DNA of 45,072 nucleotides from Candidatus Babelota bacterium (GCA_013286795.1 JABDFA010000010.1:1-45072); one strand, 5' to 3'; positions 8,083-16,515 are shown, counted from the first letter of the stretch. The notes: a model not told the origin generated them from the letters alone. Translations and numbers: made by a program.

Positions 8083-8691
8083 ATGAATTTAACCCAAAAA
8101 ATTTTTGAGGCTAATGCTGAATATGAAAACATTCAGGAAAAACTTCATGATAAACTTGATAAAGCTGCATTAAAAGAAATTTATGAAGATATCCAAGAGG
8201 TATTAGAAGCAGGTGCCGATCCTAACTATAAAATAAATAAAAGTAATAATAAACTGATAAGCATTATAGCAAGTCCTATTTACCCAGCCTTAATAACCGG
8301 TAACGTGTGTGGAAATTTACCTATAGTTAAACTATTTATTTGGTATGGAGCTACTACTAATAATATAAATAAAGTAATTAAAATCACACATGTTAATAAA
8401 CGTGTTCATAAAGATGTAATTCGTTTCATAAAGTATTATGCACCCAAAATTGAAAGAATAAAACGTGAGAACATGATTAAAAAAATTAACAACTTCTTGA
8501 AACAACAAGTTGTGTCAAGTATAGATTTACCCAAAGTTATAACGAATTTAGTCTTAGAATATACAAATTTTTACCCAGAGAATTTATCTGAATTAGCTAA
8601 AATATCAAATCAAGAAATAGATGAAATTATTAGTATTTATGATAAAAATATAAATATAAAAGCTTCTGCTTCAGAATGCTTAGTTATGTAA
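8083..8691 (+). CDS. Ankyrin-like protein whose signal peptide precedes the first ATG
   Basis: 202 residues from the first ATG; about 221 if translation begins at the ATA at 8026. The segment IQEVLEAGADPNYKINK (about 46-62) is an ankyrin repeat and a second degenerate one ends WYGATTNNINK. The protein ends with LPKVITNLVLEYTNFYPE, a copy of the C-terminal tail shared by the other ankyrin proteins, then an acidic stretch. No ribosome site lies before the ATG at 8083, while a good one sits at 8014. The Met at 8083 occupies the position where the other proteins here have Met directly after the signal peptide. It may be a recently start-damaged exported protein. Confidence 0.7.
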   Translation: MNLTQKIFEANAEYENIQEKLHDKLDKAALKEIYEDIQEVLEAGADPNYKINKSNNKLISIIASPIYPALITGNVCGNLPIVKLFIWYGATTNNINKVIKITHVNKRVHKDVIRFIKYYAPKIERIKRENMIKKINNFLKQQVVSSIDLPKVITNLVLEYTNFYPENLSELAKISNQEIDEIISIYDKNINIKASASECLVM

Positions 8692-8700
8692 TTAGCTAGT

Positions 8701-9519
8701 TTATTTATAAAGTTCAGAAATTTCTTTTATTGGATCAAAATTATTTATACTATCTTTTTGATCCAATTTTTTTTGAGGTTTATTATCATCTTCTTTAAAT
8801 TCCTCTTCTACAAATTTTACAAAATCTTTAAATAACTTAGCTTCAATTAATCGCTGTTTTTCTTTCTTTTCATTTTCAATTCTTAGTTCTTCCCGCTCTA
8901 TACTTAACTTTTCTTGCTTCTCTTTCTCTTCATGTTCTGCACAAAAATTATGAAAATCTCCTGATTCAATTTTGAATACAGAATCACACTTCAATACAGA
9001 ATTACTTATTTCATAATATCTATTATTATCACAATTACATTCAAATTCATCTTTAGATAAAGAATATTCTTGAACTAATTTACATAAAACTTTTGTTAGG
9101 TAAATTTCTAATTTTGCTTCATAATATTTGTAAATAATATTTTTCAAACGAGACTCATGCACCCCAATTTCTCCTATCTCTCTAATTCTACGCAAAGGTT
9201 GTTGAACTTCTAAGGACATATTTAGGAGGTTATCTGAATTTGAATGGGTTATAATATCCCAATCTGGCAAAGAACTTGTATTTATAGATGCTGAGTATTT
9301 TTTATAACACCTAGTACAATAACCACTATTAAAAAAGTAATATGAGATTTCATTATATGTTCTGCAATCAGGACAAACTTCTGGACTAACGTATGGTTGT
9401 GGCATTGGGTAGTAAAAAAAAGTTCCTGTATAAATGGGAAAACTATAAGGATACATTGATTGTGCCTGTGTAGTTATAGCTGTAATTAAAATTATTAATA
9501 ATTTAATGTATATATGCAT
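8701..9519 (-). CDS. Exported protein with a zinc-ribbon-like Cys motif and coiled coil
   Basis: 272 residues with a signal peptide (MHIYIKLLIILITAITTQAQSM) and a Tyr/Pro-rich segment. A CPDC motif and a CTRC motif (about residues 49-75) could together hold one zinc ion. The middle contains LEIYLTKVLCKLVQEYSL, which resembles the C-terminal tail of the ankyrin proteins, and then CNCDNNRYYEI. Residues 200-255 are Glu/Lys-rich and probably form a coiled coil. Convergent with 8083-8691, with only nine bases between the stops. Ten bases separate it from the Nudix gene upstream, so the two may be co-transcribed. No family is recognised. Confidence 0.72.
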   Translation of the reverse strand: MHIYIKLLIILITAITTQAQSMYPYSFPIYTGTFFYYPMPQPYVSPEVCPDCRTYNEISYYFFNSGYCTRCYKKYSASINTSSLPDWDIITHSNSDNLLNMSLEVQQPLRRIREIGEIGVHESRLKNIIYKYYEAKLEIYLTKVLCKLVQEYSLSKDEFECNCDNNRYYEISNSVLKCDSVFKIESGDFHNFCAEHEEKEKQEKLSIEREELRIENEKKEKQRLIEAKLFKDFVKFVEEEFKEDDNKPQKKLDQKDSINNFDPIKEISELYK

Positions 9520-9528
9520 TTGCTCTTC

Positions 9529-10038
9529 TTACCAACCATGTTGAGAATAAAAAATATCTTTTTGAATAAGCTCGATTGCTTGTTTATGAGCTGGAATTAT
9601 TTTCTCTGGAAGTTTATTTAAAGAAAACCAAGAAACATCATCGCATTTATCAGTTTCACAATTTAAGGGTTCGCCTTGCCAGACCAAAGGTTTAAAAACA
9701 AAAACATAAAATTCTGTTTCAGGACCCTGACGATCTACAACATGAACCAGATTAAGTTTATCAACCTTAATACCAATTTCTTCTTGAGATTCACGTCTTG
9801 CAGCCTCCAACGCTGTTTCGCCGGATTCAATCTTGCCACCTGGTAAAGAGTATAAACCGTTACCAAAAGAAGTTTTTTTTCTTCTCATTAATAAAACTTC
9901 TGATTTTTCATTAATCAATAATAATACAGAATATGACATAGATCCCTTAGGTTTTTTATTACGAATATTCGTTTCAGTCTTTGTTGTGCAATGAGAAAAA
10001 GCAAGCAAAGCTGCCACTATCACGTTATATTTTATCAT
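9529..10038 (-). CDS. Nudix hydrolase with N-terminal export-like extension
   Basis: 169 residues. The Nudix box GX5EX7REX2EEXG is intact at about residues 68-90 (GGKIESGET, RRESQEEIGI). Such enzymes cleave nucleoside diphosphates linked to another group; the substrate cannot be told from the sequence. The first 33 residues (MIKYNVIVAALLAFSHC and a basic linker) look like a signal peptide. SHC is not a standard lipobox. An internal ATG at 9939 begins an ordinary cytosolic Nudix domain, and both starts have ribosome-site-like sequences (GAGGA and AAGGGA), each about three bases from the ATG. One gene could therefore give exported and cytosolic forms. It lies upstream of the zinc-motif gene on the same strand. 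Confidence 0.83.
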   Translation of the reverse strand: MIKYNVIVAALLAFSHCTTKTETNIRNKKPKGSMSYSVLLLINEKSEVLLMRRKKTSFGNGLYSLPGGKIESGETALEAARRESQEEIGIKVDKLNLVHVVDRQGPETEFYVFVFKPLVWQGEPLNCETDKCDDVSWFSLNKLPEKIIPAHKQAIELIQKDIFYSQHGW

Positions 10039-10173
10039 AAATCCTCAAAGTCATAGAAAGCTTTCTTAACAGGCAGTACGAGCGCGAGAAAATTAAATCT
10101 AGACGAATTATTAAACTATTTCGATCAAAAAGTTTTAACCATTAACAATTATGATTTCACCTTTGGCATTAAT

Positions 10174-11304
10174 TTAATGTGCTTTTACACGTGTCATCAT
10201 CAATGAACCATGAGGAACATGAATTGCAGACGTAACTTGAATTTTTGGTTTAAAACGATCTATCACATTATTAATGTTTTCAGCAGGATGTCTATATATA
10301 TAATAAACTATTCCCCTTATTGTTCTAATAGACATCCCTAAAGTTTTACGAGCTATTGTTGAAATTTCTTTTTCATCTAATTTAAAACTTGGACTAATTG
10401 TTGAATTAATTTTTTTTACATAAAAATTAATCACTTCTTCACGAATTTTCGCATTGGGGTTAAGAATTTCTATCATATCCGCCTTAAAAAGCTTTTCAAG
10501 ATTTGTTTTAGTAAAAGAATCAATGGGCAAGGTTTCGCCCAAGAAAATAATATTTGGATTATTTTTTGTTTTTTCGAGCCAAGCACATAAAGTGTCTAAT
10601 GTTTTTTTATCTGGATCTGTTCCATCTGAAAACTTATTTTTCATTGTGAATATATTAATTCCATCAATAAAAATAACAGCTTTCTTATTTTTACTTATTG
10701 CTGTTTCAAAAGTTTCATTTATTTTATTAGATCCAGCGTCTACAAATCTTGTAAAAATGCTGCTTACATATATTTCTATAAACTCACTATTAGTTGCTTC
10801 GGCAATTTTATGAGCTAAAAGCGTTTTGCCATTTCCAGTTGGCCCATACAATATCATTCGATTGCAATAATCTTCTTTAATCTCACTACCAATTACAGGT
10901 TCATTAATTTGTTTGATAAATTTATCAATTTTTGCAGGTATAGAGCCACTTATATCTTTTATATCAGCCTTAACAAAATCTAATTCTAGCATTCCATCTT
11001 CGTATTCATGAATATCTCTTAGTGAATTGGTTTTTTGTTTTTGAGGAACACCAATTAGGTTACTAAATAACCTGAGTCCAATCAAGACAGATCCGGTAAT
11101 CAAAGCATATGGATAAATGGGTTTAAGTATATTTAAATACTTATTCATTTGTTCCAGTTTCTCTTTTTCTGCGTCTTGTTCAGATTTCTTTTTTTCGATT
11201 ACAGCTTTACTTAAACCTGGTGCAGAAATACATTCATCATTTGAATACATTTGGAGTGAAAACAAAGTTGTTGTGATTAAAAGTTTTTTTGTGAATTTAT
11301 GCAT
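10174..11304 (-). CDS. Membrane-anchored AAA-like ATPase, probably degenerate
   Basis: 376 residues: a signal-like N-terminus, a coiled coil (31-55), a membrane segment (about 62-85), then one AAA domain. Walker A is intact (GPTGNGKT, 154-161). In the Walker B motif IFIDG (211-215) the catalytic glutamate that normally follows Asp is Gly. The usual sensor-1 segment (AATNRPD in FtsH-like proteins) reads GETLPID, and the arginine-finger segment RPGRFDR is replaced by KLFKADM. The protein may bind ATP but hydrolyse it poorly. No protease domain follows, so it is not FtsH. With the preceding helix it might face the periplasm or the cytosol. Neighbours give no clear pathway. Confidence 0.8.
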   Translation of the reverse strand: MHKFTKKLLITTTLFSLQMYSNDECISAPGLSKAVIEKKKSEQDAEKEKLEQMNKYLNILKPIYPYALITGSVLIGLRLFSNLIGVPQKQKTNSLRDIHEYEDGMLELDFVKADIKDISGSIPAKIDKFIKQINEPVIGSEIKEDYCNRMILYGPTGNGKTLLAHKIAEATNSEFIEIYVSSIFTRFVDAGSNKINETFETAISKNKKAVIFIDGINIFTMKNKFSDGTDPDKKTLDTLCAWLEKTKNNPNIIFLGETLPIDSFTKTNLEKLFKADMIEILNPNAKIREEVINFYVKKINSTISPSFKLDEKEISTIARKTLGMSIRTIRGIVYYIYRHPAENINNVIDRFKPKIQVTSAIHVPHGSLMMTRVKAH

Positions 11305-11456
11305 TGTGTTTTGCCTTAAATTTTTGAATGTAAATTAATGAATAGGTGCTATTATATTGGCATATTTTAATATTTTTTACAAACTATTTTCATTACTTTT
11401 AACTTTAAAAACTGCACCCGTGAAGTATATACAAACAACTTTATAATTAATAGGGA

Positions 11457-11490
11457 TGCTCGTATCCTTCGACAGGCTCAGGATGACCGG
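11457..11490. repeat. Dispersed repeat with core CCTTCGACAGGCTCAGGA
   Basis: The core CGTATCCTTCGACAGGC followed by TCAGGATGA is repeated in inverted form at 43399-43432 and in a diverged form at 43348-43381. Similar sequences recur as intergenic palindromes in many bacterial genomes. Base composition is far richer in GC than the surroundings, which suggests mobility. Confidence 0.7.
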
Positions 11491-11550
11491 TGGGAGGAGA
11501 ATTAGACTTCGTGAAAAATTAAAATTTTTCCTTAAAGAAGCTGGCGCAAG

Positions 11551-11576
11551 CCATACGAAGCTTTAACGAAGTATGG
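11551..11576. repeat. Palindromic repeat, second type
   Basis: CCATAC and GTATGG frame the segment GAAGCTTTAACGAA. The same design with CCCTAC/GTAGGG occurs at 36174-36199, inside the 3' end of murF. The two copies share the GAAGC and CGAAG blocks and belong to one small palindrome family. Confidence 0.6.
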
Positions 11577-11768
11577 CTGGAAGCATTGGTTACACTACGA
11601 AATTTTAACTGGAAAATCATGGAGCAAAACTTAATACTTATCTCAAGAGCCCTTAATTCACCAGGTCTTAAAATTGAGCAAAATGCAATAAAAACTCACT
11701 AAAGTCAATTTTGAAATATTCATAAATCTTCATTAATTTAGTTGTTATTCTTTTTTTAAGATTTTAAA

Positions 11769-12044
11769 TTATTTGGATTCAACAGGTTTTATGTTCAACT
11801 TTGTAGCAGCATCTTTTTCTTTTTCTTTCATTAACTTCATGTCCAAAAGATGTTTATGTAAAATTAAACATTTTCTATAGCAATCTGTTTTAAACATATC
11901 ACTTCCCCATGGAGTCGGTTCTTTTTCACATTGTGAAAAACATCTAATGATTTCTTTTTCTTCATGATAATCAAGTTCTCCAGCTTTTAAATGACTAGCA
12001 GAAGTTACAATAAAGCCAATCAAGACTAATTTTGATAATTTCAT
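11769..12044 (-). CDS. Small secreted twin-CX3C protein
   Basis: 91 residues. The signal peptide MKLSKLVLIGFIVTSASHLKA is nearly identical to those of the proteins at 12122-12385 and 22910-23206. The mature part has CFSQC, 15 residues, then CYRKC: two CX3C motifs as in the small Tim chaperones of the mitochondrial intermembrane space. The rest is charged and probably helical. The cysteines would form two disulfides in a helical hairpin. Downstream sequence is duplicated after the next gene, so the pair arose by tandem duplication. The Tim resemblance is of motif only; a host role is inference. Confidence 0.75.
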   Translation of the reverse strand: MKLSKLVLIGFIVTSASHLKAGELDYHEEKEIIRCFSQCEKEPTPWGSDMFKTDCYRKCLILHKHLLDMKLMKEKEKDAATKLNIKPVESK

Positions 12045-12121
12045 AAATTCTCACACAATTTAGTTGTTATTCTTTTTTTTAAAGATTTTATTACTTGGAT
12101 TTAATGGGATTTATATTAAGC

Positions 12122-12385
12122 CTACTTAGCATTAGCTTCTTTCTTTTTTGCTTTTACTTCTAAAAGCTGTTTATACAAAATTGCACAGCTTTTATAACAC
12201 TGCTTTTTCTCATCTTTAACGTAATACTGATAACACCTTCTATCGCATCTATCGAGTTTATCAAGCTCTTCATGGTTCTCAAAATCACCATCAAGAAAAT
12301 CTCCAGCCATAATAAAATCTCCAGCTTTTAAAAAGCTAGAGCAAGTCACAATAGACCCAATTAAAACTAATTTTGATAATTTCAT
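12122..12385 (-). CDS. Small secreted twin-CX3C protein with shifted 3' end
   Basis: 87 residues: the MKLSKLVLIGSIVT signal peptide, an acidic stretch with a short repeat (AGDFIMAGDFLDGDF), then CDRRC, 11 residues, CYKSC. The 11-residue spacing is exactly within the small-Tim range. The frame stops at 12122-12124, but codons for LNINPIKSK and a stop continue downstream in another frame and match the LNIKPVESK end of the paralogue at 11769-12044. Four extra bases (TAGG) explain the shift. The shortened protein keeps all four cysteines. An AAGGT ribosome site precedes the ATG. Confidence 0.75.
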   Translation of the reverse strand: MKLSKLVLIGSIVTCSSFLKAGDFIMAGDFLDGDFENHEELDKLDRCDRRCYQYYVKDEKKQCYKSCAILYKQLLEVKAKKKEANAK

Positions 12386-12622
12386 AAATTTTACCTTAGA
12401 TTTTTGAAACTTTATTTAAGTTGTACAACTATACTTTTTGCATCACTATTACTTTCCAACTTAAACTATCCCTATTCCTAAAAAATCTAACTTACAATTA
12501 CAACGTCTTATAGTTTACTACTTCTCGAATTTTCTTCAATTAAGTTTATATAAGAGTTTGAATTTTAGATTGCATGTAAATAAAAAAAAGATAATCTTTT
12601 TAAACATGTTATACTTATAGAA

Positions 12623-13204
12623 TTATGAAATTACACAACCTGCAACACTTCTTTGAGTCTCTTCATCTCTAATACCAACTTCAAACTGTTTTATTGAGGC
12701 ATCATAATCTGGATCTTCATCTCCTATTGCCTTTTGAATTGTTGTTTCTAAATCCGAACTTTCAGTATTACACTTAAATGCTATACGTTCAAAATCTATA
12801 TCTACATTAAAAAATTTCCAAAAACCATATAATTCGCTCCATGAGGCTACTTTCGTTGAAGCAGACAAAACAATATCTTCTTCCTGTTTATTTAATCGTT
12901 TTGCAATTTCTCTTCTAAATAAATAAACTGGTTTTTTTTCAGAATATTTAACTGAATCATGCTTAACTATTGATTCTCTAAAACATTTGTTTTCTTCTTC
13001 ACTTTTTTTACTAAAAAATCTATTATTCTGACTTGTACTAAGTTTTAAACATTTTGTGTATTTCATCCAATTATAGATTATTAATGGTGCTACACTAATA
13101 TCTTTTTTAGTATTATCTTTTGGCTGACCCTCTGTCATTTGCCCTGCTGAAATTTGAATTTGTATCACAGCAAAGCTAAAAAAAAGAAATTTTTTGAATT
13201 CCAT
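12623..13204 (-). CDS. Exported protein of unknown family
   Basis: 193 residues with a signal peptide (MEFKKFLFFSFAVIQIQISA) and a TGGAG ribosome site. The mature part is polar, with a basic central segment REIAKRLNKQEEDIVLSAS and aromatic stretch SWSELYGFWKFFNVD. An acidic C-terminal third follows. Four cysteines are scattered without a zinc spacing. It lies between the twin-CX3C genes and an ankyrin gene, all on the minus strand. I do not recognise a domain. Confidence 0.7.
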   Translation of the reverse strand: MEFKKFLFFSFAVIQIQISAGQMTEGQPKDNTKKDISVAPLIIYNWMKYTKCLKLSTSQNNRFFSKKSEEENKCFRESIVKHDSVKYSEKKPVYLFRREIAKRLNKQEEDIVLSASTKVASWSELYGFWKFFNVDIDFERIAFKCNTESSDLETTIQKAIGDEDPDYDASIKQFEVGIRDEETQRSVAGCVIS

Positions 13205-13272
13205 GTATTACTCCAAAAAAGTTAATTAAACTGCATGTTTGTATCTTTTAAAATCTTATCATTTATAGAAAT

Positions 13273-13890
13273 TTAAATAATTATGAAACCATCACATTCT
13301 TCAGCTACTTCCTCTTCTAAATCAATAACTATGTAATTATTACATTCTTCAATTTCTTCATCTTCAAAATCCTCAAGTTTTGTATTATCAATAATCTCCC
13401 AGGCATTTTTATGTTGTTTTAAGTGATCTTTATGAATTTGCAACATTTGTGCTATTTCATTATATTCTTTACCATTTGCTAGGTCTATTGCTCTTTGCTT
13501 TTGATTGTTTTTAGTAGATATATAAGCCCCTGCTTCTATTAACATTTTAGCTATATTAACCATATTATTCTTACGCAACCCATAATGACATTTTTTACGC
13601 GAAACATACATAAGAGCTGTCCAACCATCATTATCTTGTAAATTTACATTAGCTCCTGAATTTAATAGTGTTTTAACTATTTCACCACTACCTTTATCTG
13701 CAGCAATCATAAGAGCTGTAAGACCATTACAATCTTTTAAATTTACATCAATACCTTCTTTTAATGCTTCTTCAACTAATTTATCAAAATCACTACTAGC
13801 GCCCCAAAGCAGTTTATCTTGAGAAGTCATATTGTAAATTGAGTTTGCAGACACTAAAAGAATTGAGATTAAAAATAATCTTCTATACAT
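13273..13890 (-). CDS. Exported ankyrin-repeat protein
   Basis: 205 residues. The signal peptide MYRRLFLISILLVSANSIY and the following QDKL are shared with the larger protein at 21212-22276. Three to four ankyrin repeats cover residues 27-150 (EGIDVNLKDCNGLTALMIAA, SGANVNLQDNDGWTALMY, AGAYISTKN). The C-terminal 50 residues are strongly acidic with an alternating EECNNYIVI / EECDGFIII repeat, unlike the basic tail of other ankyrin proteins here. No PRANC-like tail is present. Probably secreted; the target is unknown. Confidence 0.83.
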   Translation of the reverse strand: MYRRLFLISILLVSANSIYNMTSQDKLLWGASSDFDKLVEEALKEGIDVNLKDCNGLTALMIAADKGSGEIVKTLLNSGANVNLQDNDGWTALMYVSRKKCHYGLRKNNMVNIAKMLIEAGAYISTKNNQKQRAIDLANGKEYNEIAQMLQIHKDHLKQHKNAWEIIDNTKLEDFEDEEIEECNNYIVIDLEEEVAEECDGFIII

Positions 13891-14018
13891 ATTTGAATGT
13901 TGCCTGTTATTTTATTCGCTTTATGATTTTGTTATACCAGGGTTACTATGTTAATTTATTAATTCTATTCATTTCCTTGTTGCTTACGAATTTGTAGAGT
14001 TCCGTAATCTACACAAAA

Positions 14019-14909
14019 TTAATCACAGAATACGTCAATGTCCTGAGTTATTTGCTCTTTATCCCAATTTTCCCAAGACTGAGGCATAATCGCAAACCAT
14101 CCATTGATTTTATAATCATGTTTAGATAATTTTAAATACCCGCTAGAACCTAACCGTAATGTTAGATTTTTGATAAAAGCCTTTTTAGTTGCGCATACTA
14201 AGTGATCTATTTCTTTATCCTCAATGTATTTGTGAACTCTTTGAATTTCCTCTTTCGATTCAAATGACCATTTAATCAAAATCTCTGCAAATTCATTATC
14301 CCCTCTTTTTATTAATTCTCCAACAAGTTTAGCTAAATCATTAAAAAAATATGTTACTTCAAGCGCATAGTCTAAGTCATCTTCGCTACAAAAAGTAAGC
14401 ATATCTTTTCTTGATATGTCTTTTATGATGGACATACAACACATTCTAAGATTATCAGAATTACAATAAAGGTAATCAATATACTCATACCGATCATTAT
14501 TATCATATTTAGAAAATCTATATTTTTCTTTTTTTGGGTACGATCTATAAAAACTTAAAAGTTCCTTAAAATTTTTATCGTCAATTCCCATAACAAACTC
14601 TCGTTCTTTGCTAACAACGAGTACTCTATTTTTTCCTCGAAGAAATTTTTGTATAGCCCAACTGGACCTATTAATATCTTCAGATTTAGTTTGCTCAGTG
14701 CTATAAAATCTGAACTGAGAATAATTAAATTTTTTCGTATTCAGTGCTCTTTGAGAAAGATTCGCAAACATTCTTTTATTTAAATTACTTAATCTAACAT
14801 TGTTTAAAAGTGGTTTAACAGCTCTTCTGAAACACATAGAAAATGAATTTTGGGACAAAGAAATAAACGTAAAACAACAAACTAATTTTAATTTATTTAA
14901 TTTAAGCAT
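14019..14909 (-). CDS. Exported protein with mitochondrial-presequence-like N-terminus (family member 1)
   Basis: 296 residues. A signal-type hydrophobic stretch (about 9-20, ending FSM at 25) is followed by MCFRRAVKPLLNNVRLSNL and then about 25 more residues rich in Arg, Lys, Ser and Asn. There is no Asp or Glu before residue 72. This region ends RFYSTE (67-72), which fits the R-3 cleavage motif of mitochondrial presequences (Arg-X-Tyr then Ser). Two paralogues (19723-20400 and 20459-21178) share the N-terminal 40 residues. The remainder is a helical domain with no family recognised; a segment with AxxLIxWxxE is shared among the three. Targeting to host mitochondria is a hypothesis. Confidence 0.78.
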   Translation of the reverse strand: MLKLNKLKLVCCFTFISLSQNSFSMCFRRAVKPLLNNVRLSNLNKRMFANLSQRALNTKKFNYSQFRFYSTEQTKSEDINRSSWAIQKFLRGKNRVLVVSKEREFVMGIDDKNFKELLSFYRSYPKKEKYRFSKYDNNDRYEYIDYLYCNSDNLRMCCMSIIKDISRKDMLTFCSEDDLDYALEVTYFFNDLAKLVGELIKRGDNEFAEILIKWSFESKEEIQRVHKYIEDKEIDHLVCATKKAFIKNLTLRLGSSGYLKLSKHDYKINGWFAIMPQSWENWDKEQITQDIDVFCD

Positions 14910-14939
14910 ATAAGCCCTTTCTATTTATGAATTTATTTA

Positions 14940-15653
14940 TTACAAATTCTTTGCAAGCATATCTACATCAGCTTGACTAGCATTTTCACTATAAACTTTC
15001 TGTAACCATAAAAAAATTTCTTGAAACAAATAATCATCACTAATTTCTGTAGATCTTTTACTTAATTCTTTTTTTCTAAAATCTGCATATTCTTTAACTA
15101 ATTCTATCATTTCATCTTCATTTTTTGGTTCTTCATACTCATAAACTAAAACCATTTGAGCTAAATCTTTAGGTAAAATTTGCATAATATTTTGTTTACG
15201 CAAATTAAATAAATTTTGGATCTTTTGCATCAATATGGATTTTAATTTATACGATTTAGACTTGTTATATTTAGGAAAGGTAACGAACTTAGGATTAGCA
15301 CCATAATCTAATAATAAACTTATAGCTTCAAAATTATTATGAAGAACTGCTTTTGATAAGGCAGTAGGATTTTCGGCTACTGAATAAGCATATGCATGCT
15401 CTGTATCAGTTCCCAATTCAAGCAATAACTTAATTAATCTAATGGTTTCATGTGATTCATACTTCATTATTAATGATACCAAATAATGATTTTTTAGGAC
15501 TTCTAGATCAATTTTATTTATGTTTTCTATTTTACCACTTGATTCAAATATATTTTTCGCAATTGTAAAACTTTCTTGTTGCTCATATGTTTCAAAACTT
15601 AAAATAGTTTTATAATGTAATAAAAATAATAATATTATGTATTTAAACTTCAT
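14940..15653 (-). CDS. Exported ankyrin-like protein, pairs with the next gene
   Basis: 237 residues from the ATG at 15653 (MKFKYIILLFLLHYKTILSFE, a signal peptide, with AAAGG before it). A longer frame to 15746 overlaps the upstream gene and hides the signal peptide. Two or three weak ankyrin repeats lie in residues 30-135 (LLELGTDTEHAYAY, LLDYGANPKF). The C-terminal 85 residues, starting LPKDLAQMVLVYEYE and ending FQEIFLWLQKVY, are related to the C-terminus of the protein at 15673-16515. The start of this shared domain is the recurrent LP-motif tail. Twenty bases separate it from the upstream paralogue. Confidence 0.78.
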   Translation of the reverse strand: MKFKYIILLFLLHYKTILSFETYEQQESFTIAKNIFESSGKIENINKIDLEVLKNHYLVSLIMKYESHETIRLIKLLLELGTDTEHAYAYSVAENPTALSKAVLHNNFEAISLLLDYGANPKFVTFPKYNKSKSYKLKSILMQKIQNLFNLRKQNIMQILPKDLAQMVLVYEYEEPKNEDEMIELVKEYADFRKKELSKRSTEISDDYLFQEIFLWLQKVYSENASQADVDMLAKNL

Positions 15654-15672
15654 AATGCCTTTCATATCTTGT

Positions 15673-16515
15673 TTATGCATTCTCATCTTTTTGATCTTTT
15701 TTTGATATCCACTCAAAAAGAATTCGAAAAAGATCTTTATTATCAATTCTCTGTATCTTTAATTTGTTTCTTACAATGAATGCGTAATCATTACGTATTT
15801 GCTTCACAAAATCGCCTGAATCAAAATCCATTTCATAACCAACAACAATTTCCGACAATTCTGGAATTAAAAAATTCTGAACGATTTTTTTTCGCTCTTT
15901 TTCAAAAGTTTTGAATTCATGTCTCCATTTATTTTCTATTACCTGTATAATTTCTTCTTTTTGATTGTCTTGATAACGATCTAAAAAATCTGTATTTTTC
16001 CCATAACAATTGATCTTAGCTATTATGCTATGGCCAATAAAGGCACCAAATTCACACAAAAGAAAAAAAGCTTTAAGATTTTTGCTTCTAATTGAAAGTT
16101 CAAACCCATTAATACAATCACTACAAATTCCTTTGTTACATTGGTCAAGAAAATAAGCTCTAAGGGTTTTACTTCCACTTGAAACTTTCAAACATATAAT
16201 GCAATTATTTGGATCTGTACCAGTATTTAGTAATAATTTAGTAATTTCAATATATTTTTCATCTTTTAAAGATTCTGCTAAATATTTTTCTTTTAACTTT
16301 TCAAGAATATTTTTATCAATATCTTCTATATTACCAGTTGTTTCAAAATATTCTTTGTTTTTTTCAAAAAGGTTTTCACGACTTTCAACCACCAATTGTT
16401 CAGTCAATTTTCTTTTCAATCCTCTGGAATTACTAAAATCCATGGAACTTATATTGCTAAATAAAATTGAACACAAAAATGTGATTGGGAATATTGTTTG
16501 TTGTATAAATTTCAT
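15673..16515 (-). CDS. Exported ankyrin-like protein with RING-like Cys pattern
   Basis: 280 residues with a signal peptide (MKFIQQTIFPITFLCSILFS, ending SSM). One ankyrin-like unit LLLNTGTDPNNC is followed by cysteines spaced CX2CX17CX4CX2C (about residues 105-133: CIIC, CNKGICSDC), which could form a zinc site of RING or related type. The C-terminal 80 residues (IPELSEIVVGYEMD, then DLFRILFEWISKK) match the domain at the end of the downstream protein. Only one histidine lies between the cysteine pairs or none, so a classical RING is not proved. Confidence 0.78.
   Translation of the reverse strand: MKFIQQTIFPITFLCSILFSNISSMDFSNSRGLKRKLTEQLVVESRENLFEKNKEYFETTGNIEDIDKNILEKLKEKYLAESLKDEKYIEITKLLLNTGTDPNNCIICLKVSSGSKTLRAYFLDQCNKGICSDCINGFELSIRSKNLKAFFLLCEFGAFIGHSIIAKINCYGKNTDFLDRYQDNQKEEIIQVIENKWRHEFKTFEKERKKIVQNFLIPELSEIVVGYEMDFDSGDFVKQIRNDYAFIVRNKLKIQRIDNKDLFRILFEWISKKDQKDENA

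Larger units (their letters stand above)
11305..11768. other. 464-base intergenic region with dispersed palindromic repeats
   Basis: No convincing gene is seen. The region holds two GC-richer repeat segments (11457-11490 and 11551-11576) in otherwise AT-rich DNA, plus a short AAAAATT/AATTTTT palindrome near 11515-11530. A 27-codon ATG frame near 11620 has no ribosome site or recognisable content. Confidence 0.6.

Noticed and set aside
10454-10813. 119-codon frame on the strand opposite the AAA gene
   Set aside because: The opposite strand encodes Walker A and a long coherent protein, so this is a shadow frame. The same holds for other opposite-strand frames within strong genes.
11623-11706. 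27-codon frame in the 11305-11768 gap
   Set aside because: No ribosome site or recognisable sequence, and it lies among repeats.
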